Of a stretch of 64,000 bases of DNA, positions 46,432 to 58,170 are shown in pieces (positions within the stretch are counted from its first letter, which is position 1; every line of letters begins with the position of its first letter). Under the pieces are notes generated by a model. The model was not told where the DNA came from, ran no database searches, and was given only the letters and a program-made list of their open reading frames with translations. Made by a program: the position numbers and the translations under genes. Source of the stretch: Parasponia andersonii (taxonomy: Eukaryota > Streptophyta > Magnoliopsida > Rosales > Cannabaceae); the NCBI GenBank assembly GCA_002914805.1, contig JXTB01000203.1:564898-628897 (forward strand), given 5' to 3'.

Positions 46432-47087
46432 TGTCACGACCCTGGCCTTAAACTAGGCAATCGTGTGGCACTTAGCACAGTCTGTTGTACTAAGTCAACC
46501 TATCAACACTCAAGAAAGGGATTTAGAGTAAGCTTTGAGACAAAGTGGCAAAGGATAAAAGAGTTTGATTCAATGAATGCTTTGTATTACTCTTAGAATG
46601 CTTACAAATCTCACAAATGGGACTTGTGAACAAATAAACCTAAAGGGTTCTTTATATAGGCAAAGTCTAAACCAACCAAGGGTTATGATTATGCCAAGTA
46701 GCATGATCTTACAAAGGGTCTAGAATATTCCTAAATAAAGTAGTAATATCTACAAAGATATTTATATAGAGATATCTAGAACAAGCATGACCTAGATCCT
46801 TCTAGGAGGTTTACCAATTATTTTGGCTCTTTCAAGTTATTCTAGGAGTTTCTAGGACCGTCTCAAACCATGTAGCACCGTCCGGCCTTGTATATAGCCT
46901 TCTAAGACTTAGTAGTGCTATCTAGAGTCTTCTAATACGGTTAAGACCTCTCTTGATTATTCTGGAAGTGTCCACCATATTTTATGGCCTTCCTCTTTCC
47001 TTTTGGGTGAGCAGTATATATAGAGGATGTTAGAATAATGAGTAGCAATATTTGGATTTTGGGAAGCCAAATAAGTAGGGCATAACA
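46432..47087 (-). repeat. 5' LTR of the chromovirus
   Basis: About 656 bp, running (plus strand) from TGTCACGACCC to GGGCATAACA. It carries an extra block of about 55 bp (near 46726-46783) relative to its partner. Confidence 0.92.
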
Positions 47088-48469
47088 CATGGCTGCTGCA
47101 CAACTGTGCAAGAAGATGGCGCAGCTAAGGGTAAGGCATGGCCACGCCTCCCCTCATACATGCACAGCTGCGCCTTTCATGCCACAATGCTGACTAGAAA
47201 CCTTCTCTTGGACCATATTGAGCCCTAGATCCGATTTTGATCGAATAGACATGATTTGGCCTTGATATTTAAGGAATTTTAAGGGTTAAAAACCCTAAAA
47301 ATGGAAGAGGTAAAGGGTGAAGAAAATTAGAGGAAAAAAACACACGGTTAGATGCACAAAGTTCTAAAGAAAGAAAGCTTAGATTTGAGAGACTTTGAAG
47401 AGCACTTGGGAGAGTTTCTTGAAGAACTGGAAGATTTGAAGCTTTCTCCACATAGAGTCTTTCTTTCCCTTTCTCTCACTCTAATCTCTTATTAATTTTG
47501 TATTTGAAATACTTTGTGACAAACTTTCATTTATGAAATTATTAGTGAGATTGGATTTGAATTCTACGATACTTATCTAGAAATTTCTATGTTATGATTT
47601 GATTTATCTTTTTTGTACTTTGTTTGGATTATTTTGTTTGCTATTGGTTTATTTTCCATCTTGGATTCATTTATGTCTCCTTTGGCTTATTGGTTCTATT
47701 TCATTTGGCCAATGAACTAGTTGACTTAGGTTGTAATTTTAATACTCGAGAGAGATTAATTTCATAACCCAGAATTGAAAGGCATAATTTAGGTAATTGT
47801 GAGACTGAGAATAGATCATCACCTAGATAACTAAGTGTGTGAGTGTAGGTTACTGCGAGATAAGGAAGTGAACGATACCTAGACTCTAATTTTGGGGCTA
47901 AACTTGGTGAGTCTTTAATTAAACGAATTAGATATGGATATTAATTTGAGTAGTTAGGTGCATTATCTCATTTGACACTCGAGAGAGGTAATGAGGTTAG
48001 ATTAGATCCCTAAGTTAATGAGTTACTTGGAATTAAACTAATAGTTACTTAATTTGAAGATTTAGGAGTAATTAGGTATAATTAAGTCGTAGTACATTCG
48101 TGCATAGTATTATCTATATTTTATTTACGCTTTATTCTTTTTTCTTTATTTTTATTTGTTTATTTTTATATTCAGTTAGATTTATGCCTAAATATCAATT
48201 GCGTTAAGATAATTTCAGTAATTAGCTATAATTTAACATCCAATCTCTGTGGATCGGCCCTTATTGCCACTATATTAGCTAGTTTTGATTTTTATTAGGA
48301 CATGCTAGAATAGTTAACAGGAGGAAAACTATATAAACTGTAAATTTGATTTTGGGCATTTAAATCAACAACTAATCATTTCAATCATCACTATTTTTTT
48401 TAACAAATAAAAGGGAAAATATTTTCTAAAACAGTTTTTAGAAACACTATAAGAACATTTAAGAAAAAG

Positions 48470-49058
48470 AAAGCCAACAAATGATAAGGAGAGCGAAATT
48501 CTAGTGAGAGAATAATAGGAGCAAAAGTCATAAGAGAAAATAAAATAAATGAGAATAAGATGAGAGAAAATGATGAGAAATAATAAAAATATGTAAAATA
48601 TGAGAGAGAATAAGTCATAAAAGAGAATAGAGAGAATAAACTAATTAAGAGCACATGAAGAGAAAAAAAAAGTGAAAAAGAAAAACATGAGAATAGAGAA
48701 TAAAGATATAAAAAATCATGAGAGTCAAAGTAGTAATAGAGAATAATGAGAGAGAATATTATTAGAGAAAATAAGGGAATAAAAAGTGGTGAGAAGAAAT
48801 GAGGAGAGAGAAACTGATAGGAGAAAATGAAGACTAAGGAGAGAAAAAGTAATGAAAGAAAATAATAAGAGAGAAAATAAGGAAAACAAAAGTGACGAGA
48901 GCAAATAAGGAGAGAGAAATGAATATGAGAGAATGAGAAGAGATTAATTGGAGAGAATAAGGAGAGAGAAAATGAGGAGAGAAAAAGTGATGAAAGAAGA
49001 TAAGGATAGAAATATAGTTGGGAGAGAATTAGGAATGGTAACGGGGGGGGGGGGGGGG
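48470..49058 (+). repeat. Purine-rich (GAGAGAATAAG-type) tract ending in G16
   Basis: Nearly 0.55 kb of imperfect GAGAGAAAATGAGGAGAGAATAAG-like purine repeat (motif shortened), with very few pyrimidines on this strand. It is followed by a run of 16 G at 49043-49058. A short relative lies at 49865-49975. The 263-aa minus-strand frame here (Ser/Phe/Leu-rich) is a by-product of the repeat. Confidence 0.85.
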
Positions 49059-51022
49059 AGATTGAAAATGGGTTTTCAATTACCATCCCCATCTTGGAAG
49101 ACCAGTCGCAATACCATACCCACCCCATTAGACATTCTTTTAGATATAGTGACAATACCAATAGATAACAAGGAAAACTATAATTATCCATTATCTGTTG
49201 ATAATAACAAAATAAGAAAACAAATTTAGATAAAAGAACTAGTTTCTTTCATAATTGATAATAGACACACACTAGATACAATAATATATTAAATAATTTT
49301 CAAACTCTAAAATTCAAATATAGAAGTACATATAACTCTCTAAACTCATTATTTTACCAAAGATATATGAATACAAGTAATGTAAAATTAAATACATATA
49401 TATAATATTTTTTATATAAATATATATATATATTAGTTCCCAATCCAATAGGAATTTTTTTTACCTATTTATAAATATTATTTTGTCTAATTAAAATTAG
49501 TCACGCATATTTTTACATGATAAAAAGTGGAGAGAGAAAAGCAGTAAATATTGTGTATTTTGTTTTTATTAATTCTTTTTTCAGTTATTCAAATTATAGT
49601 AGCTATTAGATCATGATCCAACAGCTAAAAAAACTTATTAATAAGTTAAAAAAATAGCTACTGGATTGGTACATATATATATATATATATTAGGGTGAGT
49701 ACGGTGTAGATTCTACTAATATTATTCCCGCACCATACCCACATATTAATGGTACGACTATTCCCTCTGTTCTGGTCATTTTTCCCATTTGAGCAGTGTG
49801 GTTTTTCTCCTCTCTGTTTAGATCTGATAACTATAAATGTCTATAACCATAGATTATATTGTTATCCCTAGAGAGAATGAGGATAGAGATAAAGTAACAA
49901 AAAGAATGAGGCGAGAAAAAATAATAAGAGGGAAAATTATGCGAGAGAATAAATATAGTTAAAGTCATATAAGAGAATGATTTTAATTTTTTTAATTTTT
50001 TTTCCAGAAATACTGAAAACAATATTTTGTTGTTTTGTTTTTGAATTTTTTTTGATTTTTTAATTCTATTTTCAAAAAAATCATTCTTAGGGATGAATGT
50101 TAAATACCTTTACTTGTTATAAAAAACCAACTTTCTATTTTTTTAAAATATATATTATTCTTTTAGGGGTTTATGGTACCTCCCGATTTACCATATTTGT
50201 GGCAATTTGGTCATCATAATTTCAATTGTTGAACAAATGGTTCCTAAACTTTCTGATTTATAGTAATTTGGTCCATGAATTTTCTAATTTATAATTTATT
50301 ATTAAATTTCTGACCAAAAATATATACGAAAAGCACTTTGTAGCATCTGAAAGTATATATAAAGGAAAATAAATTGAATAAAAAGATTTAGAGAATAAAA
50401 GATGCATATTTTTTTTTTTTACATTTTTCAGGCTTCTTGAAATTCAAAATTTATAAAAAAGTTTTTTTGTAATTGTTCATTTTTATTCTTGAAATTCCTA
50501 AATTACTTATCAAATACACTTTTAGATACTACCATATACTTCTCACGTGTGTTTTTTGTCAAAAATTTGACAGCAGATTATAATTTAGATAATCCAATAA
50601 CCAAATTACTATAAATTAGAAAGTTAAGGATTATTTATGGCATAATTGACACTTTGAGAGCTAAATGCCACAAATATGATAGTTTAGAGACCATTTGTCC
50701 CACTAACCCTTCTTTTAGTTATGATGTCAAATACCCATAGTTTATCAAACCAATTAGGTTTTCTTCTATCAATTTTTCATTTCATATCTGCTATAGTTTC
50801 TTAACTACCAAAGTTTTGAGGTAGGATTGTTCATGCATGGTTTCAAGTAAAGACAATAACAATGGCCAATGGACCGAAAATTGGTTTCTCCTCGATTCAC
50901 TTGACACAATATAACTGACTTCATAGAAATTGAACTTTCCTTTTCTTTCACTTTTTTTTTTCTTTTAAAATACAAAAATTAATTTTAAAGGAAAAAGAAA
51001 AGAAAATAAAAAAAATAAAGAT
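49059..51022. other. AT-rich spacer, no gene seen
   Basis: Microsatellites (AT)n near 49421-49434 and 49675-49690. Facing ACCATACCCAC patches near 49112 and 49732 may be decayed ends of one repeat. No coding exon supported. Confidence 0.5.
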
Positions 51023-51177
51023 TAAGATACCAAAATTTTACACTAAAATCTTATCCTAATAATGTGATTTCATTTTTAACTATATAATTTTATATAATTT
51101 TAAATAGTACGATCTAATTTTAAAATAAATAATAATTAAAATATATGTATCATATAATATAAATTTTTGAGGTAATA
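51023..51177. mobile_element. MITE copy, same family as 5871-6032
   Basis: It starts TAAGATACCAAAATTTTACAC, matching the reversed right end of the 5871 copy (TAGGGATACCAAAATCTTACAC, one stretch shortened here). The interior shares AATATGAT/AATGTGAT, then TTTTTAAC(C/T)ATATAATTTT. The right end is degraded. Confidence 0.5.
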
Positions 51178-51181
51178 TTTT

Positions 51182-51366
51182 AGGTCCGTTTAGTTCACTA
51201 ATTTGAATGAGTTTATTTAAATAATCACTTATTTGAATGAATTTATTTAAATATAAATTATTGAATGAGTTATAATTTAAAAGAAAGATATTTTAATTAA
51301 AATAAAATAAAATAAGATGTAATTAAAACTATAAATATTAGAAACTAAATAGTTAAAACAGACCTT
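51182..51366. mobile_element. Small MITE with AGGTCYGTTT inverted ends, ~185 bp
   Basis: Left AGGTCCGTTTAGTT and right (reversed) AGGTCTGTTTTAAC match at 9 of the first 10 positions. The interior is AT-rich. It lies about 290 bp upstream of the MMT start codon, so it is part of the upstream region. Target duplication unclear. Confidence 0.45.
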
Positions 51367-51659
51367 CATGTTTGAACGAAAAACTAGAACTATTAAAATA
51401 AACATTTATCCTTATCGGTTTTTCGTTTGAACGGAAGGAATAGAATAGGTACTTGGTTTTCCGGTCATTGCTCAAACAGGTTTGGTGAAGCAGATGAAAT
51501 AAAAAAAAAAAAAGAAAAAAGAAAGAAAAAACGGGAAGTTACTAAAGAAAAATCTATATTTATTAGTCTCTTTCTGTTTATCTCTCTCTCTCTGAGACTG
51601 AAAAATATTTCATTTCAGTCCATCGTCGTCGTTGACGTGCGTGCAGCACTGTGGTGAAG
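51367..51659 (+). promoter_or_regulatory. MMT proximal promoter and 5'UTR
   Basis: A CTATATTTATT TATA-like sequence near 51553 precedes a CT-rich leader (TTATCTCTCTCTCTCTGAG, about 51578-51597), a common plant 5'UTR/core-promoter Y patch. GTCGTCGTTGACG follows, then the ATG at 51660. Confidence 0.45.
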
Positions 51660-54600
51660 ATGGTGGAAGCATCGGTCAACGAGTTCTTGAAGCTGTGCGA
51701 GCAGTCAGGGGACGCCGCCTACGCCGCCCTGAGAGCTCTTGTTGAGCGTCTTGACGATCCCAAGACCCGCGTCCAGGCCCGGATCTTCCTCTCTGACCTC
51801 CAGAAGAGGTTTCCTTCTAAAGAAGCCTCCGATAAATGCTTCGAAACTTACAATTTTCGGATCGACGATATCTTCCTTGACCAATATGAGGGTAACCCAT
51901 TTGTCTTTTATGCTCTGTTTTTACACAGAGACCATCAGAAATGTTTTAACTTTCTTGTTTTTGTTTTTGTTTTTGGTTTTCACGTCTACGTAATCTGTTT
52001 GTGAAAATGCTTAGGTTACCAAGGGAGGAAGAAGCTGACGACCATGGTGATCCCCAGCATTTTTCTCCCGGAAGACTGGTCTTTTACCTTCTATGAAGGT
52101 TTAAATAGACACCCGGATTCTATTTTCAGGGATAGGACTGTTGCTGAGCTTGGTTGTGGCAATGGTTGGATTTCAATTGCCATTGCTGAGAAATGGTTGC
52201 CTTCCAAGGTTTCTTGCTGAATTTTCTTGTCCTTTTGTTTTTGTTTTTGGTTTTCTTAAGATGATTTGACTGTATGACCTTCTGAAGGTTTATGGGCTTG
52301 ATATCAATCCCAGAGCGGTCAAGATTTCTTGGCTAAACTTGTACTTGAATGCTTTGGATGAAAATGGTCAACCCGTCTACGATGGGGAGAAGAAGACTTT
52401 GTTGGACAGGGTTGAATTTCATGAGTCTGATCTCTTGGCTTATTGCAGAGACAATGGAATTCAACTCGAACGTATTGTTGGATGCATTCCTCAGGTGAGT
52501 TCACTGCTCTCTGCTCAAAATCCAAGGAGGGTCCTTAAGCCTATCAGATAGCATTTTGGAATGTTGTAACATGTGTATTATTAGTTTGACTCTTTATGTA
52601 AATGTTCTTGATTGTGTTATTGCAGATTCTTAACCCAAATCCGGATGCAATGTCTAAGATGATTACTGAAAATGCTAGCGAGGAATTTCTCTATTCGTTA
52701 AGCAATTATTGTGCACTTCAGGTTAGAACAGATCCTTGGTATTTTGGTATTATGTTTTTGTCTCGTTTCATTCTCCGAAGTCAAATATATATCTTTACGT
52801 GGCATCGTAGAAGTTGTGAGTCCTTTCAGAATTAACTGAAGATGGGAACTGCTTAAGAGGACTATGGTCTCATGGCTCTCGCTGTCTACCAGTACCATGC
52901 ATTAATTTAACCTTTTTTTTTTTTTTTGGTCTGAGTGTTTAGATGGAACTGATATAAGGATCCACTGATGTTCTGAGAATTTGCTTGAATTTGGTTATTT
53001 TTACTTGGTACTTCAATATATTTCAACATTACTTCGGTGGTTCTCATTCTAGAACTTAGGATTACGAAGAAATATGCATTCAAAAATCAAGCGACTAACC
53101 CAAAGGTGCAGTGTAATATCTCCTTGTATTGAACTTTTGAAGAATAAAGGAATCTCGTTCATTTGCATTAGCTTCTTTGATTTACATGTAAACTCTTGAT
53201 GTGCTTTTATTCCTTTTTGATCTATTAGTTAAGTTAAAAAGCTTGTATTCCTTTTTTAATTCATTATTACACAAGGGAAAACGTTTAAGGGAAATGCTTT
53301 TGATTGTGGTATTCTCAAACTCCTTGATATGTCTCCACATCCTTTTCAATTGACATTAGTTGAGCCAAAAGGTCCATTACCACCATTGTGGCATTTTTCT
53401 TTATGCACTTTTATGTTCTGTTTTGAAGGGTTTTGTTGAAGATCAGTTTGGCTTAGGTCTAATTGCTAGAGCAGTAGAGGAAGGAATAGCTGTAATCAAA
53501 GCGATGGGGATAATGATATTCAATATGGGAGGTCGTCCGGGGCAAGGTGTTTGTAAACGCTTGTTTGAACGACGTGGTTTCCAAGTTACTAAACTTTGGC
53601 AGACTAAAATTCTACAGGCGAGTGAACTTTTTTTAATTGGAGAAGTCTTTCATCCTCCAATTTTTCTCGCCTATTGAATTGTGTCTCTACAGGCCTCAGA
53701 TACAGATATTTCAGCTCTGGTTGAAATTGAGAAGAATAGTCCACATCGTTTTGAGTTCTTCATGGGACTTTCTGGCGACCAGCCTATTTGTGCTCGAACA
53801 GCATGGGCCTATGGAAAGGCTGGTGGAAGAATCTCTCATGCTTTATCAGTTTATAGCTGTCAACTTCGCCAGCCAAATCAGGTATGTGTTTGACCAATTT
53901 TCAATTTTTTTCAGTTACGTATATGCCTCTGAAACAGAAGGATAATTATTTGAATAAACTGACAGGTTAAGAGAGTTTTTGAATTTCTTAAAAATGGCTT
54001 CCAAGAAGTTAGCAATTCTTTGGATTTATCCTTTCAAGATGATGCTGTTGCGGATGAGAAGATTCCCTTCCTAGCTTATCTATCTGGCATTTTGAATGAG
54101 GGTTCTTTTTGCACATATGAGCCACCAGCCGGAAGCAAACGCTTCCGTAACCTCGTTGCTGGTTTTATGAAAACTTATCACCGAATTCCACTCAGTGCTG
54201 ACGTAAGAAAATAATTCTCTATGCATTTCTTCCGGTACCCTTTTTGATTGAGTTTGTTTATCATGTCTTAATACTTGTTGGTATTTTGTTTCATTCAAGT
54301 TATTTGATCAGCCATGTTAACTAAAAACCAAAATTTACTGAACTTCGAAACTTTCTACATAAATTGCTTGTAAACTCGACGTTGTAGTAGCATGTTATTT
54401 TGGGTTTTGATAAATAAGCCGCATTTCTGACTTTGTCTTTCTCCATTGTTGTGGCAAGAATGTTGTTGTCTTTCCTTCGAGAGCTGTGGCAATTGAGAAT
54501 GCTCTACGATTGTTTTCACCTCGTCTCGCAATTGTTGATGAACATCTAACTCAACACCTGCCCCGTCAGTGGTTAACTTCTTTCGCACTTGGGGTATGTT

Positions 54601-56004
54601 TCATTTCAGCTGTTTTATTGGCTTCTGCTGGCTTTGGTAAATTGATTTACTTCTTTACTACTATTAAAAACATTTATTTAGTCATTCTTCAAGATATCAC
54701 ATTTTTGTTGACTAGTGTATGTGTTTTGGTTTCTGAGTTTAATGTTTATATCCATGTAATGAAGGATATTTTTTGACAATTGAGATTTGTGTCTTTCTTT
54801 TCTTCTTTATTCTTTTTTCTCTCTCCTTCTTATTTTTTTTTATTATTTTTTATTTTTCAAATACATATATGCTTTTATCTCTTAGCTTTCTTCATGTAAC
54901 TAGGTGCCCTAAAAATGCAGAGTTATGGAGCTCAATTTTCTTCCTTCTTCCATTGTCAGATCCTGTTTTTTGAATTAAGTTGTGCACACAAAATCTTTGC
55001 GATAATATGTTTCATAATTTTCCTATGGGTGGATTTTGAAGCAATGCTGATGGGTTTTGTAGGGGGTAGGGTTGTGGACAGGGGGAGTCATAGGGGTTTA
55101 GCTGCTGCTTTTAGTAACTACATTTATCTCCATATTGTAGGGTACAGGAGGCAGTGATTCTGTGGAGGATGTGCTTACCGTTATCGAAGCCCCTCGCCAA
55201 TCAGAACTAATGATAGAGCTGATAATAAAGCTAAAACCACAGGTTGTTGTAACTGGTATTGCTCAATTCGAGGCTGTCACTAGTTCAGCCTTTGTGCACC
55301 TTTTAGACATTACAAGAGAAATTGGATCTCGTCTTTTCTTAGACATATCTGATCACTTTGAGCTATCCAGCCTTCCAAGTTCCAATGGTGTCCTAAAATA
55401 TATTGCAGAAACTCCTCTACCCTCACATGCAGCAATTATATGCGGCTTATTAAGAAACCAGGTGCTTTTTTTCTTTTCGTATTATCAATCACTTTACTTA
55501 CTTGCGTTACCTCTACAGCTTTCTACTTTATTAAGTCAATCGGTATACTAATGGTGTTGAGACATCTTATTAATGGCGTTAAAACGCTCGTTCCAGGTAT
55601 ATTCAGATTTAGAAGTAGCCTTTGTGATTTCAGAAGATGAGGCCATATTCAAGGCCTTGTCCAAGACTGTGGAATTGCTGGAAGGAAATACAGCGCTGAT
55701 TAGTCAAAGCTATTATGGTTGCCTTTTCCATGAGCTTCTAGCTTTTCAGCTAGCTGACCGGCATCCACCTGCAGAGGTTTGTCAGTTTGCTTTATGTTTG
55801 TCTGTAAAGGGCGTATTCATTTAAGATTAGAGGTTCTAAATTTCCGAGCATGTAAGAATTGTAACTTGTCAAAACAATTCCACAAGAATAATTGTTCGAG
55901 AAACTTATAAAGAAGCAATTTAGTCAATCTTAATGCTCTGGGAGTAGGCTTATTTTTAAACCCCTATAAGTTGCTAGGTCTATTGCTCGTTCAGCTTCTC
56001 TCTC

Positions 56005-56043
<39 letters not shown>

Positions 56044-58170
56044 TAAGTAATGTTGGTAGGAGATTATTGTATGTCGTAAACGATTAATTTGCAGTTTTAT
56101 CACATGTTCGTTTGTTTAACTTGAAATGCTGAGTAAACTGTTTTGTTCTTTCTCGAACTGATTTTAATAAATGTCCTTCAGAGGGAATCTGGGAAGGCTA
56201 AATCAGCAGAGATGATTGGTTTTTCTACTTCAGCAATCTCAGTCCTCGAAAATGCCGAATTGTCAGTCAGTGAGACAGAGAATTCTTCCTTGATTCACAT
56301 GGATGCTGATCAAAGCTTCTTGCCTGTGCCATCTCCCGTCAAGGCTGCTATTTTTGAAAGTTTTGCAAGACAGAATATGGCTGAGTCTGAAATTGATGCT
56401 ACCCCCAGCATCAAGCAATTTATTAAAAGCAACTATGGTTTCCCAGTTGATGTCAATACAGAATTTATATATGCTGACAGCTCACTGGCTCTGTTCAATA
56501 AATTAGTACTTTGCTGCATCCAAGAAGGTGGGACATTATGCTTTCCAGCTGGTTCAAATGGCAACTATGTTGCTGCTGCCAAGTTTTTGAAAGCAAATAT
56601 CGTAAACATACCTACTAATTTTGAAGAAGGCTTTAAGCTTACTGAGAAGACACTTTCTGGAATACTTGACACCGTGCATAAGCCATGGTTGTACATTTCT
56701 GGACCTACAGTCAGCCCAACTGGTTTGCTGTACAACAACCAAGAGATTGAGGATTTGTTATCAATATGCGCCAACTTTGGGGCTAAAGTTGTTCTTGATA
56801 CTTCGTTTTCGGGCTTGGAATTTGACTCTGATGGTTTGGTTGGCTGGACTTTGGTGGACTGTTTATCAAAGCTGAAGTCTAGCAACCCGTCTTTTTGTGT
56901 CTCTCTGCTTGGAGGACTGTCTATAAAGATGCTTACTGGGCCACTCAAATTTGGTTTTCTGGTTTTAAATGAGCCTGCTTTGGTTGATGCATTTCATAGC
57001 TTTCCAGGGCTAAGCAAACCTCACAGCACTGTCATATATGCCGTGAAGAAGCTGTTGAGCCTAAGAGAGCAGAAATCAGGAGATTTGTGGGACTCTATTG
57101 TAAAAGAGATAGGGAATTTGAAGAATAGATCGAAGCGCTTGAAAGAGGTGAAACATCCTTTCTCTTCCCTTCCTCCCCATTTTCGTTTTTTCATTTTCCG
57201 CCGCTAGCCTTTACTTGCTCCTACCTAAAGAAATTAGTGCCTACTAGTTGATACTAGTTATTTTCAAAGACCATTTCTCATCATTTTTTACCTTTCAATT
57301 TTTTTACGGGAGGGGTATGCGCGTTATTGTGAAATGTGAATGCTTCTATTTCTTCTTAGGAAGTTTGAAACACATTTACGTTGGTTATGAATGCTAGTGT
57401 TATGGGTCCAGATATTAAGTTATATTGGCAGTCTGCGTGATACTGCTGAAATAACCTCTCATTGTCTGTTCTTAGCCTTAGCTGTATAGTCAATGACCAC
57501 GACTCCGTGCTTCCAAGGAAGGAGATCTTTGTATTCATTACAAGATGCAATGATAGAAACATTTAGTTAGAATTATTGCAGTTCTAAAAAATTTATTTTC
57601 TAAAGACAAAGTTTAGCTTGAATTACAACCAAGAAACCTCTCATGTTAAAATCAAACTAAAGGAAGATTTGAGTCTAGAGCTACCAACATCTAAGAAAAA
57701 AATATACTGCAATTGACTTAGAAAAGTTGGTAAGTGATGATCAAATATGCAAAACCCAGGTAGCTTCTCTGTTTGTCTTTGAGTAGCAAGCAGTGTTTGT
57801 CTTTGCAATTTTCTTGCCTTGCTTATTCTCATCTTACTTTTTTCAGACATTGAAGAACTGCGGATGGGACGTGCTCGAACCCCGTGGAGGAATATCCATG
57901 GTGGCCAAGCCTTCAGCCTATCTGAACAAGATTGTTAAACTCAAGGGGTCACCCAAAGATGGAAGCATTGGGAGTGCTCCAGTCTATGAAGCTAAGCTTG
58001 ATGACTCAAATATCAGGGAAGTCATTTACAGGGCCACTGGTTTATGCATCAACAGTGGCTTATGGACTGGAATTCCTGGCTTCTGTAGGTTCACCGTTGC
58101 TTTGGAACAAGGCGAATTCGAACATGCGTTGGATTGCATTACAAAGATTAATAGCATTATTAGTAACTGA
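51660..58170 (+). CDS. MMT: Methionine S-methyltransferase, complete 12-exon gene
   Basis: It transfers a methyl group from S-adenosylmethionine to methionine, giving S-methylmethionine, in the cytosol; this supports sulfur transport and the SMM cycle. Exons: 51660-51891, 52015-52208, 52288-52494, 52626-52721, 53429-53617, 53693-53881, 53966-54202, 54459-54593, 55141-55461, 55597-55776, 56182-57147, 57847-58170. They sum to 3270 nt and an open 1089-aa protein, near the known family length (about 1070-1090). The N-terminal methyltransferase domain has the SAM motif ELGCGNG (residues 122-128) and GLDINPRAV (about 145-153). A PLP-aminotransferase-like C-terminal half spans about residues 660-1080 (VVLDTSFSGLEFD; GGLSIKMLTGPLKFGF). 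Its role in MMT is not settled and I do not claim catalysis. The start is ATGGTGGAAGCATCGG; there is no nearer in-frame ATG. Intron 5 has a GC donor; all other introns are GT-AG. Confidence 0.97.
53618..53692 (+). other. GC-AG intron 5 of MMT
   Basis: The exon end CTACAG is followed by GCGAGT, and the intron ends TCTACAG before GCCTCAGAT. Both neighbours are in frame (ILQ then ASD). GC-AG is the main non-canonical class handled by the major spliceosome, and such donors tend to match the rest of the consensus closely, as here. Confidence 0.9.
55993..56043 (+). repeat. (CT)n microsatellite in MMT intron 10
   Basis: About 50 bases of CT repeat with a few interruptions, 140 bp before exon 11. 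Confidence 0.9.

Larger units (their letters stand above)
41147..47087 (-). mobile_element. Ty3/gypsy chromovirus fossil with both LTRs (~5.9 kb)
   Basis: On the minus strand the order is LTR, methionine-tRNA primer site, gag, protease, reverse transcriptase, RNase H, integrase, chromodomain, polypurine tract, LTR. The chromodomain at the integrase end places it among chromoviruses; the gag style and 0.6-kb LTRs fit the Galadriel/Reina range, as inference. The LTRs are roughly 85-88% alike over the best-aligned 200 bp, which suggests an insertion several million years old. Structure is complete end to end, but the coding region is broken at many places. No clean 5-bp target duplication was found. 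Plus-strand frames within it are shadows. Confidence 0.92.
40985..48370 (+). mobile_element. Older Ty3/gypsy-type LTR, interrupted by the chromovirus
   Basis: The two flanks of the chromovirus (about 40985-41146 and 47088-48370) have the texture of a long plant gypsy LTR: a GC-richer stretch with GCGCAGCTAAGG and CAGCTGCGCC, then paired ACTCGAGAGAG motifs (47741 and 47980 areas), then AATCTCTGTGGATCGGCCC near 48240. Plant Athila/Ogre-like LTRs carry a comparable CTGTGGAT-CGACCC block near their end. The outer limits are approximate. Lineage inferred; fossil. Confidence 0.4.

Noticed and set aside
48400-49191. 263-aa minus-strand open frame
   Set aside because: It is the translation of the purine-rich simple repeat (Ser/Phe/Leu/Ile only), with no domain and no gene-like start or splice context.
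53360-54973. Frames within MMT that run through exon-intron edges
   Set aside because: They are unspliced extensions or alternate frames; the spliced model accounts for every exon with a continuous frame.
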